The notes under the pieces were generated by a model, which made no database searches, was not told the origin of the DNA, and saw only the letters and a program-made list of their open reading frames with translations. A DNA stretch of 38,320 bases from a virus. Positions 1-8,474 of the stretch are shown piece by piece; position 1 is the stretch's first letter, and every line of letters begins with the position of its first letter. Both the position numbers and the translations under genes were made by a program. The stretch spans positions 1-38,320 of the IMG/VR virus record IMGVR_UViG_3300049491_000927. One strand, 5' to 3'.

Positions 1-96
1 AGCATCCGGTTTTTCTTTGATTTTTTAGTTGAATTTTCACGATTGACTACTGTTTGCACTGCAATTGTCGCCAAAAAGTTTGAATAAAACAAGAAA

Positions 97-126
97 GGCT
101 ACCGCCCGTCTGGCAGTAGCCTTTTC
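97..126 (-). terminator. Strong intrinsic terminator closing the capsid-side operon
   Basis: A hairpin spans 97-121: GGCTAC pairs with GTAGCC, and GCC/GGC continue the stem with one C/A mismatch around a CGTCT loop. T-rich sequence lies on both sides in the proper orientation, so it could work in both directions. It sits 23 bases past the stop of the last leftward gene (149). The rest of 1-148 holds no gene; it contains the AATTGTCGCCAAAAA repeat at 63-77. If the window is circular, this stretch is also the leader of the endolysin gene at 38303. Confidence 0.85.
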
Positions 127-148
127 TTTACCTAAACCTATGGAACAA

Positions 149-349
149 CTACTCCCCGTTGTTTCGAATTAAATAGCCTTTATCGGCCAGCTTCTCGGCC
201 AATGCCAAGTCAATGGTGGCCAAGTCTACATCGCCCCACTCAGTGTCTACAAATCGCTGCAGCACACCTTCGGCAACTGTGTAAACAGCAGCCACCTCGG
301 GCTTGAGCACCGAGGTAGTTGCTGCTGGCTTTGTCTGTGCCTTACCCAT
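149..349 (-). CDS. Small hypothetical phage protein (66 aa), last gene of capsid operon
   Basis: I do not recognise this protein. It is 66 aa, starts with an ATG that overlaps the stop of the upstream gene (TAATG), and ends just before the terminator at 97-126. The first 40 residues are low-complexity Ala/Thr/Val; the last 25 (around DVDLATIDLALAEKLADKGY) look like a short helical domain. Its first residues (MGKAQTKPAA) resemble those of the 128-aa product at 907-1293 (MGKKQTKVAA). Its place after the capsid and tail-tube-like genes suggests a structural or connector accessory role, which is inference. Confidence 0.65.
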   Translation of the reverse strand: MGKAQTKPAATTSVLKPEVAAVYTVAEGVLQRFVDTEWGDVDLATIDLALAEKLADKGYLIRNNGE

Positions 350-903
350 TACGGAGCTGGCGTTAGTGGTACAGTACCTGCGTACTCAATAGGGTCATGC
401 GCACAAGTGAACTTCCAACCAAGCAATGCACCATTTTGGTCAGATCTTTTCTCACCTGTACTTGAATCTCCTGATTCAAAGTAAGCAGGTATTGACAACG
501 AAAGAGCCGTGGCGGCAATATCCAACTGGGTTACACCCAACAGATACAGCTTGCCATTACGGGCCAACCTGTAAATGATGACCACAGGCGTGTTTTGAGC
601 TTGTCTTTTAAAGTCAGCAAGTTCAAGGCCTATTGCCGGAAATCTTCCGTTGATCATTGTTTCACTGCCTTTTCCATCACGCTCTCCCACCGGTTTACTT
701 TCAACTTTAGCAGTTTCATCTGTAAAGTATACACGGTTAAACTTCTTGCCTGTTTTGCAGGCAATGGCGGTCGCACTGGTTTTAAGTGAGGTGGCTGCCG
801 TCAATACTGGCGGTGTTTGAATATCCTCGGTAGGGCAGATGTACATCTCACCTACGAGGCCGGCCAAGTTATCTTGACCTTGGGTAAACAATAAGTCATT
901 CAT
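349..903 (-). CDS. Putative tail-tube-like or head-tail structural protein (184 aa)
   Basis: The 184-aa product has no signal peptide or membrane segment. It is rich in beta-type segments (NTPVVIIYRLARNGKLYLLG, then LSLSIPAYFESGDSS) and has a late GWKFTCAHDPIEYAG segment. Size, composition and location two genes after the major capsid protein fit a tail-tube or virion decoration protein, but no family motif is decisive. The stop overlaps the ATG of the 66-aa gene by one base, and the upstream gap is 3 bases, so it is translated in the same operon. Confidence 0.6.
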   Translation of the reverse strand: MNDLLFTQGQDNLAGLVGEMYICPTEDIQTPPVLTAATSLKTSATAIACKTGKKFNRVYFTDETAKVESKPVGERDGKGSETMINGRFPAIGLELADFKRQAQNTPVVIIYRLARNGKLYLLGVTQLDIAATALSLSIPAYFESGDSSTGEKRSDQNGALLGWKFTCAHDPIEYAGTVPLTPAP

Positions 904-906
904 GCC

Positions 907-1293
907 TTATGCCTTTAGTCGGATTAAGCCACTCTTGCGCAACACCAGTGCAGCCAAAATTTCATTGGCCTTTTGGGCTAGCTTGGCATCTTTTGATTTA
1001 CTGCCTTCCACCAGCTCTTTCACGTTGATCACGCTGCCGTCATCCCACGTAAACGTAGGTGCCGTAAACTCGTACTCTCCACCTTCGATGTCGTTGTCTT
1101 CATCTTCGTCTACTTCAAATGAAGGAGGAACATCTTTGGTAAGTTCCTTGTTCAGCTCGCTATTGGCGGCTGCCAGCTCTGCGTTTTGCTTTTTCAGCAA
1201 TGCGATTTGCTCTTCCGGAGTCAACTTCTCAAGCTGCTCGGCAGTAACTGCTGCCCCTTTCGGAGCAGCAACTTTAGTTTGTTTCTTTCCCAT
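907..1293 (-). CDS. Putative capsid-adjacent structural protein with coiled coil (128 aa)
   Basis: The protein begins with a charged Lys/Ala tail, then a short coiled coil (about residues 18-52, with LTPEEQIALLKKQNAELAAA), an acidic stretch (about 57-72, EVDEDEDNDIEGG) and a C-terminal globular part ending in a basic tail. It follows the major capsid gene by 13 bases. That position is common for head-tail connector or head decoration proteins; no specific family is recognised. The N-terminus resembles that of the 66-aa product at 149-349. Confidence 0.6.
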   Translation of the reverse strand: MGKKQTKVAAPKGAAVTAEQLEKLTPEEQIALLKKQNAELAAANSELNKELTKDVPPSFEVDEDEDNDIEGGEYEFTAPTFTWDDGSVINVKELVEGSKSKDAKLAQKANEILAALVLRKSGLIRLKA

Positions 1294-1306
1294 TGGTACC
1301 TATCGA

Positions 1307-2572
1307 TTAAACTTGGTCGCCAACTTTGATTGCCTCAGCATCCTGATACTGGAAGCCGATGCGGGTTTTTAAGCCTGCTTTAAATTTCCACAGTTCGCTC
1401 TTCATTACGGACAATGAAGTCATATCGCTTTCTAAGTCAGTGCCCATGTACAAGTTTTTATGCTTTACCGTACCGTTGAGTGTAATGGAAGGACCTGAGA
1501 TTAACCTACGGCTAGTGCCTAACCAGGTAGCAACTTTTACCACACACTTTTTATTGCTGTTAGGCAAATAGATGAATGGCTGACTTGCGATATCCTCTCG
1601 GGTATACTTGCTATAAGTAGCTAAGATATCATCTACCAAGAAATCAAAATCAGTTTGCGAACAGCTGATGATGATGCCCTTGTTGCGATAGGCCACTGAC
1701 CATGCGCGGAACATCTTATTGAAAGCGGTAAGAGCTACACCTGCAGTAGCAGTGATAGCACCGGTAGCCAAAGGCGAAATTTCAGTAGCGGTGATACCTG
1801 CTAAGATATAAGACTCTAAGCCAGGAGCCACAGCACGAGCCGTTACGTTTTGCCATTTGGCCGGATGTGTATCAGGCGATTGACCTGCAGTGGTATCAGC
1901 AATACACATGTAGTACTCAAACACACCGCCCGGGTTGTTGGTAGCAGTAGCAAATTTTACTTTGGCAGCCGATGCAGCGGTATAGGTTGCACCTGCACCC
2001 CATACGGCAGTGGCAGAACTGTCAAATCCTTTGTAGGTTACCTCGTCATTAATCTCTGCTTGCACTTCCATGATCACCTGATCGAACAGAAACTGCGCGA
2101 AGGGGATTTCATCTTTGCCAGCAGGTGAGCCATCAGAAACGGCCTGGCTTAAATAAGTCGCCATATAATCTTCCGGATCTACTTTAAATTCGTACTTACC
2201 TACTTTCACTTCTAAGAAGCGATCGGTATAGGTAAATTTCTTCACGCGGAATTCTTCATCGCCAGAGCCATACGGACGGAAGCCTTTGCCCACTTTTAAT
2301 TTGGGCATGGGAATTTTGTTCTTCACGCCTGGCATCACCATAATGTCATTGGCGATATCCAATCCATTAATTATTTGCCCGATGATGTCGGCCTGCTTAT
2401 CAGCCGCATAGGCGGTGATAGCAGTAACATCGGCATCAGAGAGGCCTAGAATAAGTGAAGAAGATACGAACGGTCGATACAAAAGTGCGCTAACAATAAG
2501 TACCGGACTTGCCGTTACTACGCTAAATGCGCCCACGAAGAACGCAATGGAAAAAATGAGTAACTTTTTCAT
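1307..2572 (-). CDS. Major capsid protein with inserted carbohydrate-binding-like module
   Basis: The 421-aa product is called the major capsid protein from its position after the protease/scaffold gene and from its features: a region about 44-90 (LSDADVTAITAYAADKQADI then GLDIANDIMVMPG), a central coat-like domain, and a C-terminal ELWKFKAGLKTRIGFQYQD segment of the kind seen in phage coat proteins. Two things are odd. Residues 1-40 are strongly hydrophobic and look like a signal peptide (MKKLLIFSIA start). Residues 190-245 form a W/Y-rich insert very like residues 150-202 of the tail protein at 29332-31317. The start is the only ATG upstream of the conserved region. The coat assignment is confident at role level, not family level. 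Confidence 0.82.
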   Translation of the reverse strand: MKKLLIFSIAFFVGAFSVVTASPVLIVSALLYRPFVSSSLILGLSDADVTAITAYAADKQADIIGQIINGLDIANDIMVMPGVKNKIPMPKLKVGKGFRPYGSGDEEFRVKKFTYTDRFLEVKVGKYEFKVDPEDYMATYLSQAVSDGSPAGKDEIPFAQFLFDQVIMEVQAEINDEVTYKGFDSSATAVWGAGATYTAASAAKVKFATATNNPGGVFEYYMCIADTTAGQSPDTHPAKWQNVTARAVAPGLESYILAGITATEISPLATGAITATAGVALTAFNKMFRAWSVAYRNKGIIISCSQTDFDFLVDDILATYSKYTREDIASQPFIYLPNSNKKCVVKVATWLGTSRRLISGPSITLNGTVKHKNLYMGTDLESDMTSLSVMKSELWKFKAGLKTRIGFQYQDAEAIKVGDQV

Positions 2573-2587
2573 TTTGGGTTTTATAAG

Positions 2588-4006
2588 TTATTTTTTGGTG
2601 GATACTTTGGGTTGAGTGGATTTGACCTCTTTTACCTTCTGATCAATAGAAGTCATATACTTCTGATTGTCGTTAGTAGCAGATTCTTTTCCATCGCCAT
2701 TTACATTCTCTTCCCGTTCAGAATTTGAAATGACGGTAGTTGCCTGGCCTGTTGGCTTGGCAGCTAGCTTTGCTTGCAGCTCGGTATTATCGGCTTGCAG
2801 TTTGGCCTTATCAGCAGCCAGCGCTTGGTTGGCTGTAGTAAGACTTTGAACCTGAGCGGTAAGCTCAGTAGCGGATGCTTGCAGCGAAGCCAATTGTGTG
2901 GCTTGCACGGCATTTGCCTCTACCAGCGCGGCATTGGCAGTCTCTAATTCGGCTGCCTGTGTATCGGCAGCTTCCAAAGAAGCCTGATGCTGCTCTGCAG
3001 TAGGGGTTTCTTCAGCAGATTCGGACTGTCCGAAATGTGCGCTGATCAACTTTGATTTGTAACTCATGGTTTTTATTGCTTGGGTACCGCTGGCACCACT
3101 GGAAGCCGATTTTGATTTGCCATGTTTTAGGTTGGCGGCCTTGTTTACAGAATCCATCAGTGAGCCTTTACTATCGGCCATACCATTGGCAATGGCCTGC
3201 TTGGTACCATACATTTTACCAGTGAAGATCTCATCGCTGCTGCTGAGCTTGCTCAATGCCGGGCGACCGTTCTTTACTGCCTGGATAAATGTAGATACGC
3301 CATCTTTTAACATGGCATCAAGCTCTGCGCGCACTGAATCAGTGAGCGGCTCGATGTAGTTAAACAACGCTTTGTTGGTGGACTGTGGGGCGCGGATGAT
3401 TTCTGTCTTCGGCCAATTGCCTGCATCGATCATGTTTTGCACATTCTCTGAGACAATCAATGAACCAATAGATCCTACTTCGGAATCAGTTAGCGAGTTC
3501 ATCATGATATGGTCCGTTTGACTGGCCATATAATAATGCGCACTCGCGGCCATACCATCTACAAATGCAAGTGTCGGCTTGCTGTAGTTGAAGATGTTGT
3601 AGCTGATCTCGGGAGTACCATCGTGACTTCCACCGGGTGCATTGTTGAAATGAAATACAACGGCAGAAATTGAAGGATCTGTCGCAAGTTTAGCCATCGT
3701 ACTTTGATAGTCGCGCATTCCATAACTGCAGGCATCGCCATTTTTTGTGATAGCACCCATCATGGGAATGATCGCTACTCGATTACCATTCTTGGCCTTG
3801 GCCACATAGTAAGGAGTAGAAGCATATGCCGACTCTGTTTCCAGACCGGCATAAAGTGAAGAGATTACTTTTTCATTGGACTGGCGGTTTTTTTGAATGA
3901 ACTGATCGTAGTTGCCTTGTTCAATAGCACGCATTACCACCGGAGCGATCCTGGCAGCAAACTGCGGTTCTATTAACCAAGCGCGATATGACAGAATTCC
4001 TAGCAT
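2588..4006 (-). CDS. S49/SppA-like head maturation protease fused to coiled-coil scaffold
   Basis: The N-terminal 300 residues match the S49 (SppA, protein C) peptidase layout: NNAPGGS at about 121-127, FVDGMAASAHYYMAS with the likely nucleophile Ser155, and the EVGSIGS motif at 176-182. In tailed phages such enzymes process the capsid and scaffold. After a Ser/Gly/Lys linker (295-330), residues about 335-415 form a long Ala/Glu/Gln coiled coil, followed by a polar tail; this looks like an in-frame scaffolding domain (inference from the lambda C/Nu3 precedent). The ATG start at 4006 follows a 53-base gap that holds the CCCCTGTCCTACC repeat. The capsid gene follows after 15 bases. Confidence 0.9.
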   Translation of the reverse strand: MLGILSYRAWLIEPQFAARIAPVVMRAIEQGNYDQFIQKNRQSNEKVISSLYAGLETESAYASTPYYVAKAKNGNRVAIIPMMGAITKNGDACSYGMRDYQSTMAKLATDPSISAVVFHFNNAPGGSHDGTPEISYNIFNYSKPTLAFVDGMAASAHYYMASQTDHIMMNSLTDSEVGSIGSLIVSENVQNMIDAGNWPKTEIIRAPQSTNKALFNYIEPLTDSVRAELDAMLKDGVSTFIQAVKNGRPALSKLSSSDEIFTGKMYGTKQAIANGMADSKGSLMDSVNKAANLKHGKSKSASSGASGTQAIKTMSYKSKLISAHFGQSESAEETPTAEQHQASLEAADTQAAELETANAALVEANAVQATQLASLQASATELTAQVQSLTTANQALAADKAKLQADNTELQAKLAAKPTGQATTVISNSEREENVNGDGKESATNDNQKYMTSIDQKVKEVKSTQPKVSTKK

Positions 4007-4046
4007 TTTAAGTGATAGTAAAATTAGATACAGTTGGATAGGGCAT

Positions 4047-4059
4047 GGTAGGACAGGGG
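4047..4059 (-). repeat. Repeat CCCCTGTCCTACC, copy 1 (upstream of protease gene)
   Basis: This exact 13-mer (plus strand GGTAGGACAGGGG) recurs at 7855-7867 and 26430-26442, always non-coding and always in the same direction ahead of a leftward gene. Here it begins directly after the esterase stop codon and lies 40 bases before the protease start. Function unknown; it may be a regulatory or RNA-processing site. Confidence 0.6.
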
Positions 4060-4818
4060 TTATGGACTAAGTGAAGCTAGTGTAGTATTGAAACGTTGGC
4101 CGAGTGTTACACATCCGCTATCAGAGTAGTGCGCTACATCTTGATATGGACAGTCGTCTGCATTCACTATCACATTGCGATCTTGCCCGCCAACAAGCTG
4201 ACCATCTACAGTAGTTTGTCCGGCACGTATATCTGTTCTATAGGTTGATCCGGTGGCGTTAGTGCTCAGTTTATCGTATAGAATTAACAAAGAAGGTAGG
4301 CTCCAATAGCTACGCACCTCAGCAAAGAATGCTGCCAGATTGGCGACATAGTTGGTGGCATTAGTAGCATTGAGTCCATCGGTGTATCCATGGCACCAAA
4401 GAAAAACTACTTTACCTGTAGGGTATAAAGTTTTAAAGCGGTTGATGGCCGCTAACCCTTCGGTCTTCAGCTTGGTTTTATTGTACTGTCCATAAGGCCC
4501 GCCACTTGCCAGCTGTGTACCACCGGCACCATACTTATAAAAATAAATATCGTCCTGAAGGCGTAGAGACACCCGATACAAAAATTCGTTCATCCAACCC
4601 CATTGAATGGCATTAGGATGCGTATACTTATCGAATGTGCTGGCCCCAACATTGTATTGATACACGTTTTGAGCAGTAGTGAGGTAGCTTGGCATTAAAC
4701 TATAACTGACACGACCCGTAGCCGGAGCATCACCCACATTACTCTGCCCACCAATGATGAACAGATACTTTACTGTCGCCACTTTGCTGATGCCTAATAG
4801 CTTGTAGAACCTTCTCAT
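4060..4818 (-). CDS. SGNH/sialate-O-acetylesterase-like carbohydrate esterase
   Basis: The 252-aa product carries a GQSN block near its N-terminus (FIIGGQSNVGD, Ser26 as likely nucleophile) and a C-terminal QDVAHYSDSG block with likely catalytic His230 and Asp227. This is the pattern of the SASA/DUF303-type carbohydrate acetyl esterases. YKYGAGGTQLASGG and FLWCHGYTD in the middle fit the oxyanion blocks of the fold. Its ATG overlaps the stop of the tail-fibre gene (ATGA). It therefore probably de-acetylates capsular or surface polysaccharide as part of the adsorption apparatus; the virion location is inferred. There is no classical signal peptide. Confidence 0.8.
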   Translation of the reverse strand: MRRFYKLLGISKVATVKYLFIIGGQSNVGDAPATGRVSYSLMPSYLTTAQNVYQYNVGASTFDKYTHPNAIQWGWMNEFLYRVSLRLQDDIYFYKYGAGGTQLASGGPYGQYNKTKLKTEGLAAINRFKTLYPTGKVVFLWCHGYTDGLNATNATNYVANLAAFFAEVRSYWSLPSLLILYDKLSTNATGSTYRTDIRAGQTTVDGQLVGGQDRNVIVNADDCPYQDVAHYSDSGCVTLGQRFNTTLASLSP

Positions 4819-7199
4819 GCTCCTACAGTTGATATCAAAGTTTGAAGATTACTGTAAAAATTAGCCGCATCGAACGTAGTCCCTTGGCCTGCATAGAAGC
4901 ATATAAATTGTGAGTTGGAGAATAGATCTGCGGTGCCGTTGTTATTTCTTGCACCTAAGTATATTCTAGTGGTAGGCCTTCCATTAGAGGTTTGCGAATC
5001 AGAATCTACGTTAGAACCATTTTTTTCTAACGTACTGGTAGTCGATGCTACTCTCTTTATTTCATATAAGGCCCCATTTGAAAAGACTGTTTCTCCATTA
5101 TAACTAGCCGATGTTGATGTGCTATTCATGGTGCGATTGAGCACGTTAGCTGAGCTTTCAGCCAGTGATGTAAAGCGAGTGCCATCACCACAACCGAAAA
5201 GAATCTTAGTTACACCGGCCGCATGGCCCCATGTTTTTACCCACACGCCTGTGCGAGCATTATCTTGCAGATACTTAGTAGCACTGCTAGGTATAAAGCC
5301 TGTATCTACATAGTCATTGACACCATCCGTATTGACATTACTGCCTGAGTTCCAGTTAGCACCATTTACCAAAGAGGCGTTGAAGTTCCCCTTCCAATCC
5401 TTCAATGAATTGATTTCTGTATTAAGCCCGTAAAATTGAAAGCAATCCAGTAGTGTCCAGTTGCCCGATGTTACCTGGCTATCTATAAAAGTAGCCATTG
5501 CATTTTTTAATGCAGTACCAATTGCATCAGGCATTAAGGCGAAAACGGCCGCTGCAGCCACCGAATAGTTAAAGTTGTTAAGCGTGATGGCACCAGTAGT
5601 TTCAGTGCCAACCATAACGTTGCCGGCATAGTCATAGATAGCTGCTCCGCTTGCAGGTTTGATAGTAATGGTTTCCGCACCATTTACTGTACCGGTGATC
5701 GTTAAATTAAATCGAATGGTAGACTCTCCACCGCCCAGTGAGCCACCGGCCGTGGTAACAATACTAGAAATCGTGCAGGCTGTAGCTGTACCACCATTTT
5801 GAGCGAATGTGAGTGTGAAATCGGCTACTACCGGAGGGTTTCTGGATACATCCGTATAAACGCCCTCACTAAAATTGACATCGATGTATGCGTTATTACT
5901 TGCTAATACAGCCGACACAATCTGAGGAGCGGTAGTGTCAATTCCATTCAGGTTTTTATTGCCAGTAGTTTGTGATGTAGGCATCGCATTGCCGGCCGCA
6001 TCGTAAATACTGCTGCTGGTAGCAGGTGTAAGAGAAATAAATTCTGTGCCTGATGGACTGCCGGTAAGTGTTAGGAAAATACGCACGGTGCTTTCTCCAC
6101 CAACCAATGCAGATGCTGCGCCTAAAGTTGAACCATCATTCTTCTTTACTCCTGCAATCGTACAGGCTGTAGCCGTGCCACCATTTTGATTAAAGACAAG
6201 AGCGAAGTCGGATGCTGATAAGCCACCACTTCCACCAGTGTTCGTAAACACACCTTCATTGAAAGTAATGTCGATATAAACATTACTGGCTTGGAGTGCA
6301 CTACTGATAATGCTTGGAGGTACTGTATCTACCACTACGCGGCTGGTATGTGCTATGTAGTAATAGATTTTACCTGCATACGAATTGTAGGTACAAATAA
6401 TGTGGTTGAGCTTGGTGTTATCAAAATCAAGTGAGCCTACAAACTTTTCGAACTTGCTTGAGAAGGTAAGTGTGTTAACTGTGTCACCATTGACCATCAC
6501 ATTCTTTTCGGCACCATGTATAGCTCCGGAAAATGTTGCATCCAGGTTAATGGTGCTACTTTGATCGATATAGACATCACGCAGGTTTTTCGTGAAGCTC
6601 AGCGTAGGATTATAAGTTTCCTGCTTTATAGGCTTTTCGCTTAGCTTTTTGGCTGTAATCGGTTTACTGTCGTCATTCTCTGCGTTTACTTCTGCCTGAG
6701 ATGCTAACGCTCCAATCTTTACCCATTTGCCTGAAGTAATTTCAGTTTCAATATTGGCCGATGTAAATGGCCGAGTGGCTTCAGTAAGCTTATAAAATCC
6801 ATCGCCATCAATGCTATGGCTATAAAAAACAATCTGTAACCCAGACAAGTAAACTCCTGCAGCCCACTCTTTAATGGAAGATCCATCGCTTGGGCTTACT
6901 TCTTTCCAATACGTATTCTCTGTCACAAGCGGATCTGTGGGCGGTTGGTTGCCAGTATTGCCGTTTGTTTTTGAATTCCAAAATCGCAACGCTCCGGTAG
7001 TAGCAGGATAGGTAGTGAAAGCACCTGCTCCACTGCCATTGTTATTAAACGCTAATACATTGGTCCATTCTGGTATGCCAGTGCTAAGGCTTTGTGAGAT
7101 GAAATCAACAATTGCATCTAGGGCGCTATATTCTTGCGCAATGGTTCGTCTGGCAGTTAATGTGCTACGAAAATAGTTTTTTAGCTCGATTGCTGTCAT
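4815..7199 (-). CDS. Tail fibre with two Ig-like repeats and LamG-like C-terminus
   Basis: The 794-aa protein has a modular adhesin layout. Residues 45-162 hold two W/Y-rich carbohydrate-binding-like stretches (FWNSKTNG...NTYWKEVS and EWAAGVYLSG...GKWVKIG). Residues about 294-418 and 424-541 are two related Ig-like repeats of SwmB type: both start PPSIISSAL/APQIVSAVL and contain NQNGGTATACTI or AQNGGTATACTI and AxxIYDxAGN. Residues 550-794 look like a concanavalin/LamG-type lectin domain (RTGVWVKTWG, IYLGARNNNG, FICFYAG). It overlaps the esterase start by ATGA and its own start overlaps the stop of the 214-aa gene. It is most likely the host-recognition fibre. Confidence 0.8.
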   Translation of the reverse strand: MTAIELKNYFRSTLTARRTIAQEYSALDAIVDFISQSLSTGIPEWTNVLAFNNNGSGAGAFTTYPATTGALRFWNSKTNGNTGNQPPTDPLVTENTYWKEVSPSDGSSIKEWAAGVYLSGLQIVFYSHSIDGDGFYKLTEATRPFTSANIETEITSGKWVKIGALASQAEVNAENDDSKPITAKKLSEKPIKQETYNPTLSFTKNLRDVYIDQSSTINLDATFSGAIHGAEKNVMVNGDTVNTLTFSSKFEKFVGSLDFDNTKLNHIICTYNSYAGKIYYYIAHTSRVVVDTVPPSIISSALQASNVYIDITFNEGVFTNTGGSGGLSASDFALVFNQNGGTATACTIAGVKKNDGSTLGAASALVGGESTVRIFLTLTGSPSGTEFISLTPATSSSIYDAAGNAMPTSQTTGNKNLNGIDTTAPQIVSAVLASNNAYIDVNFSEGVYTDVSRNPPVVADFTLTFAQNGGTATACTISSIVTTAGGSLGGGESTIRFNLTITGTVNGAETITIKPASGAAIYDYAGNVMVGTETTGAITLNNFNYSVAAAAVFALMPDAIGTALKNAMATFIDSQVTSGNWTLLDCFQFYGLNTEINSLKDWKGNFNASLVNGANWNSGSNVNTDGVNDYVDTGFIPSSATKYLQDNARTGVWVKTWGHAAGVTKILFGCGDGTRFTSLAESSANVLNRTMNSTSTSASYNGETVFSNGALYEIKRVASTTSTLEKNGSNVDSDSQTSNGRPTTRIYLGARNNNGTADLFSNSQFICFYAGQGTTFDAANFYSNLQTLISTVGA

Positions 7200-7840
7200 A
7201 ACGTGGTGAAGTAGGTATTGAAATCGTAGTCGCTAATAATGGTTAAAGTCTCGCCCGGAGCCAGCGATGCAATAGCCACGGCTGTTTCAGGAGTAGCACC
7301 AAATTTTACAATGCTAGGAGCAGGGCCTGCCGGAGCGGTAGAGATACTGCCATTGTAGAAGTATACATTATCAGGGCCTTCATAAAAAAAGCGACAGCTG
7401 TACGAATTATTGTCGCCAATATCTCCACCTGTGTCGTGACCAAAAGCAAAACGCACCGGAGCTTCTTTAAGGCCGAAGATCTTCTGCTTTCCATTTTCAA
7501 TGTAAACCACCACAAACTCGTCTTCTTCCATGATGGAAAACATCTCGCGCAAGTCGCTGCGATCTTTAGGAATCGAGAGGCGCAATGAATTTACCTTTGG
7601 ACTGCCATCGCGGGTGGTCTTTTCTCCAATGACCATGCGGGCACTCGTGACGGCCCACTTCACAAATCCGGCAGATGCCTCAAAGGTGATGGATCCGTAG
7701 ATGTTGCGGCCAACAGGCTCGGGAATAGATATGATATCCGCCTTTCGGCAGATGCCAATTTCAAGAAGACTGCCGATGTTGTCTTCTTGGTAGAGTCGTT
7801 TGATCTCTTTAATGTATCCCACGCTGTAAAAATGAGTCAC
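7196..7840 (-). CDS. Hypothetical virion protein upstream of tail fibre (214 aa)
   Basis: The 214-aa product starts with GTG, as no ATG lies near the conserved beginning. It is beta-rich, with YGSITFEASAGFVKW, an acidic EEDEFVVVYIENGKQ strand pair, SCRFFYEGPDNVYFYNG, and a C-terminal APAGPAPSIVKFGATPETAV segment that may be a linker or small Ig-like domain. It shares an ATGA overlap with the tail-fibre gene. The fold class and position suggest a tail or fibre-attachment protein, but no family is recognised. It is preceded by a 138-base intergenic region with two kinds of short repeat, and so may begin its own transcript. Confidence 0.6.
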   Translation of the reverse strand: MTHFYSVGYIKEIKRLYQEDNIGSLLEIGICRKADIISIPEPVGRNIYGSITFEASAGFVKWAVTSARMVIGEKTTRDGSPKVNSLRLSIPKDRSDLREMFSIMEEDEFVVVYIENGKQKIFGLKEAPVRFAFGHDTGGDIGDNNSYSCRFFYEGPDNVYFYNGSISTAPAGPAPSIVKFGATPETAVAIASLAPGETLTIISDYDFNTYFTTL

Positions 7841-7854
7841 AACAGACTGCTAGC

Positions 7855-7867
7855 GGTAGGACAGGGG
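7855..7867 (-). repeat. Repeat CCCCTGTCCTACC, copy 2
   Basis: This is an exact copy of the 13-mer at 4047-4059 and 26430-26442. It lies 14 bases upstream of the GTG start at 7840, inside the 138-base gene-free stretch 7841-7978. Confidence 0.6.
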
Positions 7868-7900
7868 TAGGGCTGATTATCGATTGATTAATTGCCTAAT

Positions 7901-7921
7901 ATTTGAAAGCAATTTGAAAGC
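7901..7921 (-). promoter_or_regulatory. Tandem GCTTTCAAAT sites upstream of the 214-aa gene
   Basis: On the minus strand GCTTTCAAAT occurs twice at an 11-base period (7912-7921 and 7901-7910). The same tandem arrangement, GCTTTCAAATCGCTTTCAA, is found on the plus strand at 22103-22121 just before the integrase, and one more copy is at 21940-21949. An 11-base period places both on nearly the same face of the helix, as expected of a protein-binding site. The remaining part of 7841-7978 shows no gene. Confidence 0.45.
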
Positions 7922-7978
7922 ATATACAAGAAAAAGTACAAGATTATGTGGGTTTTGGTACAAAAACGTGAATAAAGT

Positions 7979-8458
7979 TCAAGTCTCAATCTTTGAACGC
8001 TTCCAGTTTTGATAGGCAGTGTCAAGATTGTACTCTTTACCCTCCGGATTGATGTCGTGAAAGGTTAAGAAGCTGCTGCAGGCTGTGCGAATGGGATGAC
8101 CGAGTTGAATCTGTGCCGTTATCCATGTGATCATGGCCTCCTTAAATAACCTGTCGATATCAATATTCAGTCTGTTGAATTTGTACTTACGTGGAGTCAT
8201 GCGCTCTTGGTTTTTAGAAACCTTGATGATAATGGTTTCTGTGAGCTTGTCGCCATAATCATCGTGCTGTTTAAAAGTAGCACCATTCCACCCACGCTTA
8301 TCCAGTAGGCAAAGAGTGACAAGCTTACCCAGCGTGTTATACTCTTCGGTATTAAAGACAGGTTGATCAAGTCCATTGACCTTCGTTTTACTATGAGGAA
8401 ACCTTTTAATCATGAACTTCTTGACGTGTGGGTAGACTGCGATGGTGTATTGGTTCAT
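7979..8458 (-). CDS. Hypothetical phage protein after the DGR (159 aa)
   Basis: This protein is unrecognised. Its start (MNQYTIAVYPHVKKFMIKRF) and a later basic stretch (KNQERMTPRKYKFNRLNI, about 102-120) suggest a nucleic-acid-binding or phage regulatory protein, followed by helices (LFKEAMITWITAQIQLGHPI). It lies 16 bases after the 98-aa gene and may be the last gene of the DGR transcript. No signal peptide or membrane segment is seen. Confidence 0.55.
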   Translation of the reverse strand: MNQYTIAVYPHVKKFMIKRFPHSKTKVNGLDQPVFNTEEYNTLGKLVTLCLLDKRGWNGATFKQHDDYGDKLTETIIIKVSKNQERMTPRKYKFNRLNIDIDRLFKEAMITWITAQIQLGHPIRTACSSFLTFHDINPEGKEYNLDTAYQNWKRSKIET

Positions 8459-8474
8459 ATTTGTATGGAAGAGT

